Shown piece by piece: positions 1 to 5,515 of a DNA stretch of 6,124 bases. Source of the DNA: Alphaproteobacteria bacterium. Lineage in GTDB: Bacteria; Pseudomonadota; Alphaproteobacteria; ATCC43930; CGMCC-115725. How positions within the stretch are numbered: the first letter of the stretch is position 1; each line of letters begins with the position of its first letter. Position numbers and translations under genes: made by a program. Location of the stretch: positions 1 to 6,124 of the forward strand of contig JAFMSA010000272.1 of assembly GCA_017353855.1 (NCBI GenBank), written 5' to 3'. Under the pieces are notes generated by a model that made no database searches, was not told the DNA's origin, and was given only the letters and a program-made list of their open reading frames with translations.

Positions 1-148
1 GCCTCTGCCCGCTCTTGCGGGGCGAGGTGCGGGCATTCGCCGGGCCCGCCGCGGGCGACCGGCCGCACGCAGCGCACAAGCGCCATCGCGCGGCCGCCAT
101 TCCACGCTGCGGCAGCGGAATGCGGAGACGGGGCAGCGGGCGTTGCTC
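1..148. other. Region downstream of argH, no supported gene
   Basis: This is the stretch after the argH stop, running to the window edge. In the minus direction the argH frame stays open after its TGA, and an ATG at 100-98 would begin a short open stretch containing the residues RLCAACGRSP. From memory, many alphaproteobacteria have a tiny LptM-type lipoprotein gene and then lysA after argH, and CGR after a hydrophobic leader is typical of LptM. Here no hydrophobic leader and no clear ribosome binding site are visible, so I do not call a gene. The sequence before position 1 would be needed to decide. Confidence 0.3.
98..122 (-). other. Hairpin downstream of argH, possible weak terminator
   Basis: Positions 98-102 pair with 118-122, and after a two-base bulge 105-108 pair with 114-117, leaving a five-base loop. 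It begins about 27 nt after the argH stop in the minus direction. There is no T-run after it, so a classical intrinsic terminator is not shown. In DNA this GC-rich such a stem may be chance. Confidence 0.2.
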
Positions 149-1555
149 TCATCCCAGAAACCTTTTCCTTGCCTCTTGCGCCGCGGCGCGCACGCGGTCC
201 GGAGCTGTCCCGCCGAAGCTCGTCCGGCTGGCGACCGAATGGTCCGCACCGAGCAGGTCGTACACATCCGAAGTGATCGACGGTTCAATGGCCTGCAACT
301 CCGCCAGCGGCAGCATCCCCAGACTGCAGTCCAGCTCTTCGGCCCGCTTGACGATCTTTCCCGTCGCATGGTGGGCGCGGCGGAACGGCAGGCCGGCGAC
401 CCGCACCAGCCAATCGGCCAGGTCGGTTGCAGTCGCAAAACCGCTCTCGGCGGCAGCATGCATGCGCTCACGGTCGGGCCGCATGTCGCGGACCATTCCG
501 GCTGACGCTGCCAGAGCGAGCTCGAGCGCATCGACGGCTTCGAAGACCGGAACCTTGTCCTCCTGCATATCCTTGCCATAGGCCAGCGGCAGGCCCTTCA
601 TTATCGTCAGCAGCGCGACCACCGATCCGTTCAGCCGGCCGGTCTTGGCCCGCACCAGTTCGGCGGCGTCGGGGTTGCGCTTTTGCGGCATGATCGAACT
701 GCCGGTCGTGAACGCGTCGCTGAGCGCGATAAAGCCGAACTCGCCGCTGCACCAGATCACCACCTCCTCGGCGAAACGTGAGAGATGGGTGCCGGCAATC
801 GCCGCCGCCGCGACGAATTCGATCGCGAAATCCCGATCCGAAACGGCGTCGAGCGAGTTCGCGGCCGGCCGATCGAAGCCGAGAGCGGCGGCCGTCCTGT
901 GGCGATCGATCGGAAACGAGGTGCCGGCGAGCGCCGCCGCCCCAAGCGGCGACTCGTTGAGCCGGCGCCGGCCGTCGGCCAATCTGCCGCGATCTCTGCC
1001 GAGCATCTCGACATAGGCCAGCAGGTGATGGCCCAGCGTGACCGGCTGCGCGATCTGCAGATGCGTGTAGCCGGGCATGACCGTGGCAGCTTCGGCCTCG
1101 GCACGGTCGATCAGCGCCGCCTGCAAATCGCGCATCGCCGCGTCGAGACGATCGATCGCGCTGCGCAGCCACATCCGAAAATCGGTCGCAACCTGGTCAT
1201 TGCGCGAGCGGGCGGTGTGGAGGCGCCCTGCAACCGGCCCGATCAGCTCGGCAAGCCGGCCCTCGATGTTCATATGGATGTCTTCACGCTCAGCGCTGAA
1301 GGCAAACCGGCCACTGTCGATCTCGGACTTGATTTGATCTAGACCCGCGCCGATCGCGGCGCCATCTTGGGGCGACAGAATGTTTTGCGCGACAAGCATC
1401 GCGCAGTGCGCCTTCGAGCCGGCAATGTCCTCGGCATAGAGGCGCCTGTCGACATCGATCGAGGCATTAATGCGGTGCATTATCTCCGCCGGGCCGCCGG
1501 TAAAGCGGCCGCCCCATAGCGAGGTTGGCGTATTGCCGGGCGGCTTGCCGCTCAT
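149..1555 (-). CDS. argH: Argininosuccinate lyase
   Basis: This enzyme cleaves argininosuccinate to arginine and fumarate, the last step of arginine biosynthesis, as a cytoplasmic homotetramer of the fumarase/aspartase superfamily. Counting from the GTG at 1561 (470 residues), the N-terminal LWGGRF is at 15-20, TARSRNDQ at 116-123, and GYTHLQ at 164-169 with the conserved His at 167. The superfamily signature GSSIMPQKRNP spans 287-297 and carries the catalytic serine loop. Length and motifs match intact family members. The longest reading starts at GTG 1561, but the ATG two codons later at 1555 (468 residues) follows a GGTGG-like purine stretch and is preferred. The gene is divergent from the TlpA-like gene with only about 42 nt between the starts. 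No truncation or missing catalytic motif is seen. The identification is secure; only the start is uncertain. Confidence 0.97.
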   Translation of the reverse strand: MSGKPPGNTPTSLWGGRFTGGPAEIMHRINASIDVDRRLYAEDIAGSKAHCAMLVAQNILSPQDGAAIGAGLDQIKSEIDSGRFAFSAEREDIHMNIEGRLAELIGPVAGRLHTARSRNDQVATDFRMWLRSAIDRLDAAMRDLQAALIDRAEAEAATVMPGYTHLQIAQPVTLGHHLLAYVEMLGRDRGRLADGRRRLNESPLGAAALAGTSFPIDRHRTAAALGFDRPAANSLDAVSDRDFAIEFVAAAAIAGTHLSRFAEEVVIWCSGEFGFIALSDAFTTGSSIMPQKRNPDAAELVRAKTGRLNGSVVALLTIMKGLPLAYGKDMQEDKVPVFEAVDALELALAASAGMVRDMRPDRERMHAAAESGFATATDLADWLVRVAGLPFRRAHHATGKIVKRAEELDCSLGMLPLAELQAIEPSITSDVYDLLGADHSVASRTSFGGTAPDRVRAAAQEARKRFLG

Positions 1556-1597
1556 CGCCACCGTCTGCGGCCCGCCGCGTCTGCGAGGTGAGGGATC
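1556..1597. promoter_or_regulatory. Compact divergent argH/tlpA intergenic region
   Basis: Only 42 nt separate the two start codons. The plus strand carries a purine-rich Shine-Dalgarno segment, GAGGTGAGGG at 1585-1594, close before the ATG at 1598. No confident -35/-10 pair is visible for either direction, so the promoters probably overlap each other or extend into the opposite coding sequence. Confidence 0.4.
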
Positions 1598-2173
1598 ATG
1601 AACTGGGTCTCTGCTGCGGCACTGCTTCTCCTCGTTGTCTTGCCCGGTGCAGGCCCTGCGGCGCAGGACGCCGGCGTGGCGCCGGCCGGCGGCAAACTCG
1701 GCGAGTTCGTCCCGGCCCCCGAGCCGTATCCGGCGCCGTCGGTCTCCTTGGCCGACCTCTCCGGGAAAACCGTCGATCTCTCCGATTTCCGCGGAAAACC
1801 GGTCATCGTCAACCTCTGGGCCACCTGGTGCCAGCCTTGCCGGCGCGAGATGCCGTCACTCGCGCGCCTCCAGTCGCGCTTCGGCGACCGGATCGCCATC
1901 CTCGCAGTATCCGAGGATCGCGGCGGCAGCAAGGTCGTCGAACCTTTCCTGGCCAAGCTCGGGCTCACATCAATCAAGGCATATCTCGATGGAAAAAACG
2001 CCGTCGGGCATGCCTTCGATGTCCACGGGCTCCCGACGAGCCTCCTCATCGACCGCGACGGCAAAGTCCTCGGCCGCGTGGAAGGCGGCGCGGAATGGGA
2101 TTCTCCGAAGATGCTCGGCGTCATCGAGCCTCTTGTCGCGGGCAGTGGAACACTCAAGGGTCAGCCCGGGTGA
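1598..2173 (+). CDS. TlpA-family thiol:disulfide oxidoreductase, exported
   Basis: This is a 191-residue thioredoxin-fold protein of the TlpA/ResA/CcmG group. These proteins act in the periplasm as reductants, for example on apocytochrome c or on proteins of cytochrome oxidase copper-site assembly. Residues 1-22 form a short N-terminus, a leucine/valine/alanine hydrophobic core and an AA-type cleavage region, so it is either secreted or membrane-anchored. The thioredoxin domain runs from about 45 to 180. It holds WATWCQPC at 74-81, with active-site Cys78 and Cys81 in a CQPC motif, and the cis-proline motif GLPTSLLIDRDG at 144-155. A strong ribosome binding site precedes the ATG. The 3' end overlaps the convergent esterase gene by 20 nt. 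The substrate cannot be told from sequence, so I give no gene symbol; no cytochrome biogenesis genes are adjacent. Confidence 0.93.
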   Translation: MNWVSAAALLLLVVLPGAGPAAQDAGVAPAGGKLGEFVPAPEPYPAPSVSLADLSGKTVDLSDFRGKPVIVNLWATWCQPCRREMPSLARLQSRFGDRIAILAVSEDRGGSKVVEPFLAKLGLTSIKAYLDGKNAVGHAFDVHGLPTSLLIDRDGKVLGRVEGGAEWDSPKMLGVIEPLVAGSGTLKGQPG

Positions 2174-2819
2174 GCACGTCCCCGAGGAACAGCCCTCCGC
2201 TTCGCAGCCCTTCGGCATCGATCGCGTGCCCCGTCCCCGGGCAGGTGACGGTCTCGACCGGAACGCCGGCGTTCGTCAGCCCGGCTTGCGCATCTGCGAG
2301 CGAGGTGTACGGAATGACAGGATCCTCGGTGCCGTGAACGAGGAGCGTGCGCGGCCGCGAGCGCAACTCGCTCGCCAGAAGCTCGGGGGCTATCAGCCTG
2401 CCCGAGAAGCCTACGATTCCGGCCAGCGGCCGCTCGCGCCTGAGCCCGACAAAGAGCGACATCGCGGTCCCCTGCGAGAAGCCCACCAGGGCCAGGTCGC
2501 GATCCTCGAGCCCTCGTGCCGCCAGACATCCGTCGATAAACGCGTCGAGGATCGGCGCTGCCGCGCGCACCCCGGCGAGGGCCGCTTCGCGGCTGCGGTC
2601 CTGCGAGCTGTACCATTGGTATCCGTAGGGCGCCATGTCACACGGGAACGGCGCGTTCGGCGAAACGAACTCGGCATTCGGCACCCGCCGGGCCCAATAA
2701 GGCACAAGCCCGATCAGATCATTGCCGTCCGCTCCCAGCCCGTGCAGCAAGATGACGAGGCGGCGCGGCTTGCCGCCGGCGGCCGGCGGGCAGGACGGTC
2801 CGGACAGAGAAGGCATCAT
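2154..2819 (-). CDS. Phospholipase/carboxylesterase family alpha/beta hydrolase
   Basis: This is a serine hydrolase of the Abhydrolase_2 family (carboxylesterase II, related to acyl-protein thioesterases), probably cytoplasmic and acting on short-chain esters. Counting from the ATG at 2837, the oxyanion-hole segment LLHGLGADGND lies at 30-40. The nucleophile elbow GFSQG at 119-123 contains Ser121, Asp172 sits in HGTEDPVIP, and His204 in GTGHAID. The catalytic triad is therefore complete. The longest reading starts at 2837, but relatives generally begin only about ten residues before the conserved GGKPR segment. The ATG at 2819 has GAGAG nine bases upstream and is chosen here (221 residues); an ATG at 2816 is also possible. 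The gene is convergent with the TlpA gene (20-nt overlap) and divergent from gluQ. The natural substrate is unknown. Confidence 0.93.
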   Translation of the reverse strand: MMPSLSGPSCPPAAGGKPRRLVILLHGLGADGNDLIGLVPYWARRVPNAEFVSPNAPFPCDMAPYGYQWYSSQDRSREAALAGVRAAAPILDAFIDGCLAARGLEDRDLALVGFSQGTAMSLFVGLRRERPLAGIVGFSGRLIAPELLASELRSRPRTLLVHGTEDPVIPYTSLADAQAGLTNAGVPVETVTCPGTGHAIDAEGLRSGGLFLGDVLTRADP

Positions 2820-2835
2820 CGGCGTGGTCTCTCGC

Positions 2836-3756
2836 ATGACGGGTGTGGCGCCGCAGGCTAGCCCAGGCCGGGTTCCCCTGTCATCCGCGGCGCCGCCGGC
2901 CCTCGTGACCCGGTTCGCGCCAAGCCCGACCGGCTATCTTCATCTGGGTCACGTCCGCTCGGCACTTGAGGCGTGGCGGGCGGCGCGGCGCGACGGGGGC
3001 CGTTTCCTGCTGCGGCTCGAAGACATCGACCGGACCCGCTGTCGCGACGCGTACGGCGCGGCAATCCTGGAGGACCTCGCCTGGCTCGGGCTCACCTGGG
3101 ATGGCGCGGTGCGCAAGCAGTCCGAGCATTTCGACGACTACCGGGCCGCGCTCGATCGGCTCGCGGAATTGGACGTGCTCTACCCCTGCTTCTGCACGCG
3201 GCGCGAGATAGAGGCCGAGATCGCCCGCTCCGGCGGTGCCCCGCACGGACCGGCGGGGCCGCCTTATCCCGGTACCTGCCGCAGGCTGGACCCCGCGGCG
3301 ATTGCCGGAAAGCGGCGCTCGGGCCTCGATTACGCGTTGCGTCTGGATGCCACCCGCGCCGTCGAATTGACCGGAGCGCTCGACTGGCTGGAGGACGGTC
3401 ACCTCGTGCATCTCGAGCGGGCTCTGCTCGAGGACGTGGTCCTGGCGCGCAAAGAGGTTCCCGCGAGTTACCATCTTGCCGTCAGCGTGGACGATGCGCT
3501 GCAAGGCGTGACGCTCGTGACGCGTGGTGCGGATCTGGCGCCGGCGACCCATATCCATCGCGTGCTGCAGGCTCTGCTCGGCCTGGCAACACCCGGTTAC
3601 CGGCACCACCCCTTGCTGACCGACACGTCCGGAAGACGGCTGTCCAAGCGCGACAGCGCGCTGACAGTAAGGGCGATGCGGCAGCGGGGGATGACGCCGG
3701 GCCAAATTATCGCAGCGGCGATGGAGAACGCCCCGCCTCCGGCAGGCGCCGGGTGA
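2836..3756 (+). CDS. gluQ: Glutamyl-Q tRNA(Asp) synthetase
   Basis: This shortened glutamyl-tRNA synthetase paralogue activates glutamate and attaches it to queuosine-34 in the anticodon of tRNA-Asp; it lacks the anticodon-binding domain. From the ATG at 2836 it has 306 residues, the usual length for YadB/GluQ and far shorter than GltX. RFAPSPTGYLHLGH at 26-39 includes the HIGH-type signature. The zinc-site pattern is present as Cys118, Cys120, Tyr144 and Cys148 (CFC, then YPGTC), which separates GluQ from ordinary GltX. RLSKRD at 268-273 is the KMSKS equivalent. The start is uncertain. GTG 2824 has GAGAAGG ten bases upstream, ATG 2836 has no clear ribosome binding site, and GTG 2905 would begin just before TRFAPSP. 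Its 3' end lies six bases from the convergent Nudix gene. Activity presumes that the cell makes or salvages queuosine. Confidence 0.95.
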   Translation: MTGVAPQASPGRVPLSSAAPPALVTRFAPSPTGYLHLGHVRSALEAWRAARRDGGRFLLRLEDIDRTRCRDAYGAAILEDLAWLGLTWDGAVRKQSEHFDDYRAALDRLAELDVLYPCFCTRREIEAEIARSGGAPHGPAGPPYPGTCRRLDPAAIAGKRRSGLDYALRLDATRAVELTGALDWLEDGHLVHLERALLEDVVLARKEVPASYHLAVSVDDALQGVTLVTRGADLAPATHIHRVLQALLGLATPGYRHHPLLTDTSGRRLSKRDSALTVRAMRQRGMTPGQIIAAAMENAPPPAGAG

Positions 3757-3762
3757 GCCAGT

Positions 3763-4614
3763 TCAGTCGAGAGCCCGGTGAAGGCCGGTTGCGACGTCGA
3801 GATATTCCGGGTCGTCCGGCCGCAACAACCCGTGGCGCAACGCGAAATCCATGATCACCAGATTTACGTTGAATTTAAAGTCGTCGGTCGTGCGCACACG
3901 GTCGAGCACCGCCGAGGCCATCGTCAGCTCAAAACCGACGATCTCCCCGTCGCGGTTTTGCGGCACGAAATCGGCGGGCATCTCGAGGTCATACACGAAC
4001 AGCACGTCATCGCGGATCCCCAGGCCCGTTTCCATTCGGTACGAGACGGCGCCGACGGGAATGGCGCGTCTGGCAACGCTCGTCGGGATGGAGGCTTCCT
4101 CCTCGCCCTCCTTCAGGAGGGTCTCGGCGAGGCCATGCCCGTTGCCGACCCCGCCGGCGACCAGATTGTCGAGCTTGTCGGGCGCCACCTTCTTGTCCGG
4201 GGCTCGCCGCCCCACCCATAGGTGAAGAACCTTCCCGCCCCGACGATAACCGTTCAGGTGCACCCCGTAAGCGCGCGTGCCGAAAAACGGAACGGCCCCG
4301 CGATCCAGGCGAAAGACCGGCGGCGCGCCCCAGCGCGGGGCGACGTCGAAGGTCTCGTTGCGCCATTTCGGAATGCGGTTTTCGGCGAGGAGGGCATCGA
4401 CCACTGTTTCGACGGCCCGGCTCACCGTGTCGACGTCGCCCTGCGCGCGCAGCCTGACCTCTGTGTCCGCGACGCCGAACACGTCGGGAAATCGCCGCAG
4501 TATGTCGGCGTTGTCACGCCGCACCAGGCCCACTCGATCATTCCCGGCAAGCAGTGGCACGACCCGCCCGGGATCGTAGTTGTTGCATGCGCGGATGCGG
4601 TCTCGAAACGACAT
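3763..4614 (-). CDS. DUF4743/Nudix hydrolase family protein
   Basis: The protein is 283 residues from ATG 4614; an in-frame TTG at 4626 would add four. Counting from that TTG, residues 1-125 look like the DUF4743 N-terminal region found with Nudix domains in plant and fungal proteins annotated as thiamine-pyrophosphokinase-related; it opens MSFRDRIRACNN. A Nudix domain follows. Its box region is recognisable as GGVGNGHG at 158-165 and KEGEEEASI at 172-180. The metal-binding REXXEE core is kept as KEGEEE. The first conserved Glu of the standard box is His164, and the final Gly is Ser179. From memory this family often departs from the standard box in the same way. The likely activity is hydrolysis of a nucleoside-diphosphate-type or thiamine-diphosphate-like substrate, but that is inference. 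It lies about 20 nt behind the ACT gene in the same direction and is probably co-transcribed. No strong ribosome binding site is seen. Confidence 0.85.
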   Translation of the reverse strand: MSFRDRIRACNNYDPGRVVPLLAGNDRVGLVRRDNADILRRFPDVFGVADTEVRLRAQGDVDTVSRAVETVVDALLAENRIPKWRNETFDVAPRWGAPPVFRLDRGAVPFFGTRAYGVHLNGYRRGGKVLHLWVGRRAPDKKVAPDKLDNLVAGGVGNGHGLAETLLKEGEEEASIPTSVARRAIPVGAVSYRMETGLGIRDDVLFVYDLEMPADFVPQNRDGEIVGFELTMASAVLDRVRTTDDFKFNVNLVIMDFALRHGLLRPDDPEYLDVATGLHRALD

Positions 4615-4634
4615 CGCAGGTGCCAAACCCGATG

Positions 4635-4922
4635 TTAGGACTTCCGCGAGGTCAACACCACCTCGACACAGGTGATCTGACGCAGACAGGCGGCAATGTA
4701 GTCCATCGCGTCGCGGCCGAGGCCGCGTATCTGAATGTCGATCGCAAGCTCGCTGTGATCGGGTCCCGAAGTGGCACTGTGCCAGGCGGAAGGCACGAGG
4801 CCGCGCTTGGCGAAGAGCTCGAGAATGCGCGGCATGACGCCCGGCTCGGCGTGCGCATGGACGGAAAAGCAGGCAGTGTGGAAAAGCTCGTCGTCAGTGA
4901 CGCTCGCGGCGCGCAGCGGCAT
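4635..4922 (-). CDS. Small stand-alone ACT-domain protein
   Basis: The protein has 95 residues from ATG 4922, or 97 from ATG 4928. Counting from 4928, it is almost entirely one ACT-like beta-alpha-beta-beta-alpha-beta unit. Strand HTACFSVHAHA (17-27) leads into the turn EPGVMPRILELFAKRG (28-43). Strands LVPSAWHS and SELAIDIQIRG, helix GRDAMDYIAACLRQI and strand CVEVVLTS follow. The Glu-Pro-Gly turn before the first helix is where ACT domains commonly bind amino acids at dimer interfaces. Small proteins of this type resemble acetolactate synthase regulatory subunits (IlvM/IlvH), but no catalytic subunit is nearby, so the partner is unknown. GAGG at 4935-4932 on the minus strand lies nine bases before ATG 4922 and only three before ATG 4928, which favours 4922. 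The stop is TAA, and the Nudix gene starts 20 nt further on. Confidence 0.75.
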   Translation of the reverse strand: MPLRAASVTDDELFHTACFSVHAHAEPGVMPRILELFAKRGLVPSAWHSATSGPDHSELAIDIQIRGLGRDAMDYIAACLRQITCVEVVLTSRKS

Positions 4923-5275
4923 GATCATGGTCCTCGGCAGGAATGGCGCGAATTGATCGAACCCGAACCCTCATGGGGCTCGGGATCGTAATTCGCCCGC
5001 CTAAGGGACCATGTTTCGCGATAGGAGCCACGGATGCTCATCTAATCCGCCACGCGGTTGCCGTCAATTCGATTCGCGCGCATCCTGCCGTCCGGATCGA
5101 ACGACCCGCGTGGCGCGTTTGTTTGTTGCTCGGGGATGAACGGCCATGACAAAGCATATCCTCGAACGGATAAGCCGGCGCGAGCCGGTCCTGCGAAAAG
5201 GGTGTGCGTCGGCATTCTGCCGGCTCCGGCAGCATCACTAGTTGTGTAGAGCATATTTCTTGATCGGAGAGATTG
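4923..5275. other. Divergent intergenic region
   Basis: This is the longest stretch without a supported gene, about 350 nt. It separates the minus-strand ACT-Nudix pair from the plus-strand lipoprotein and mcd, so it should hold both promoters. Short open frames here encode compositions without domain features or good ribosome binding sites and are not called. Part of it, around 5112-5128 and 5240-5265, is richer in T than the surroundings. I found no convincing -35/-10 pair and no recognisable riboswitch consensus. Three small hairpins cluster at 5157-5232. Confidence 0.6.
5157..5232 (+). promoter_or_regulatory. Cluster of three hairpins upstream of the lipoprotein gene
   Basis: The first hairpin pairs TATCC (5157-5161) with GGATA (5168-5172) around a six-base loop. 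The second pairs GCCGGC (5174-5179) with GCCGGT (5184-5189), including one G-T pair, around a GCGA tetraloop of the GNRA type. The third pairs CTGCCGG (5217-5223) with CCGGCAG (5226-5232), a perfect inverted repeat with a two-base spacer. None has a following T-run, so they are not classical terminators. They could be a structured leader or, for the third, an operator for a dimeric regulator. Function is inference. Confidence 0.3.
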
Positions 5276-5494
5276 ATGATTTCTATCCGCTTCGGCCTCC
5301 TCGCGCTGGCGCTTACCGCCGCGGTCGGCTGCGACGTTATCGGTGCGCCGGAACGCGCGAGCGACACCCAGAACCTCAACGGGGTTTCGGACGACATCGC
5401 CGCGCTGTCGATGACCCGTTCGGGTGCGATGCATGCCAGCGATCCGATGGCGAGCACCGTTCTGCCTTTCCACGATCAATTGCCGAGAGACTGA
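5276..5494 (+). CDS. Small predicted lipoprotein, hypothetical
   Basis: The protein has 72 residues. The N-terminus MISIR is followed by the hydrophobic run FGLLALALTAA and then VGC, a lipobox-like end that puts the lipidated cysteine at residue 19 (signal peptidase II). The mature part begins CDVIGAPERA, is polar with no cysteine other than the lipidated one, and shows no domain I recognise. GGAGAG at 5266-5271 lies four bases before the ATG, a good ribosome binding site, and supports a real gene. An in-frame TTG directly before the ATG is less likely. The Asp at position +2 would favour inner-membrane retention under the enterobacterial Lol rule, but that rule may not hold here. It ends 21 nt before the GTG of mcd and in the same frame, so the two are probably co-transcribed. 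The function is unknown. Confidence 0.6.
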   Translation: MISIRFGLLALALTAAVGCDVIGAPERASDTQNLNGVSDDIAALSMTRSGAMHASDPMASTVLPFHDQLPRD

Positions 5495-5515
5495 TCGCGC
5501 TTCGCCTCGGGGCTC

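Noticed and set aside
7..23. GC-rich inverted repeat CCCGC/GCGGG considered as the argH terminator
   Set aside because: The stem is only five base pairs, there is no T-run on either strand, and such repeats are common by chance at this base composition.
785..1342. Plus-strand open frames opposite argH, including one of 185 codons, plus others at 15-581
   Set aside because: They are antisense to a complete argininosuccinate lyase and have no recognisable domain or ribosome binding site.
2722..2835. Longer gluQ start at 2722
   Set aside because: It would add 38 residues with no family counterpart, lying inside the esterase coding sequence. The 306-residue form already matches the family length.
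1635..2861. Plus-strand open frame of 408 codons across the TlpA and esterase genes
   Set aside because: It is rich in serine, arginine and proline with no domain pattern. The region is fully explained by the TlpA thioredoxin and the esterase with an intact triad.
2881..3705. Minus-strand open frame of 274 codons opposite gluQ
   Set aside because: It is a shadow of gluQ, whose HIGH, zinc-site and KMSKS motifs are all present on the plus strand.
3778..4638. Plus-strand open frames opposite the Nudix gene
   Set aside because: Composition is that of shadow frames. The minus-strand protein has coherent domain structure across the same bases.
4943..5149. Plus-strand 68-codon open frame in the intergenic region
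   Set aside because: It has no ribosome binding site, signal or domain, and composition matches random translation of GC-rich DNA.
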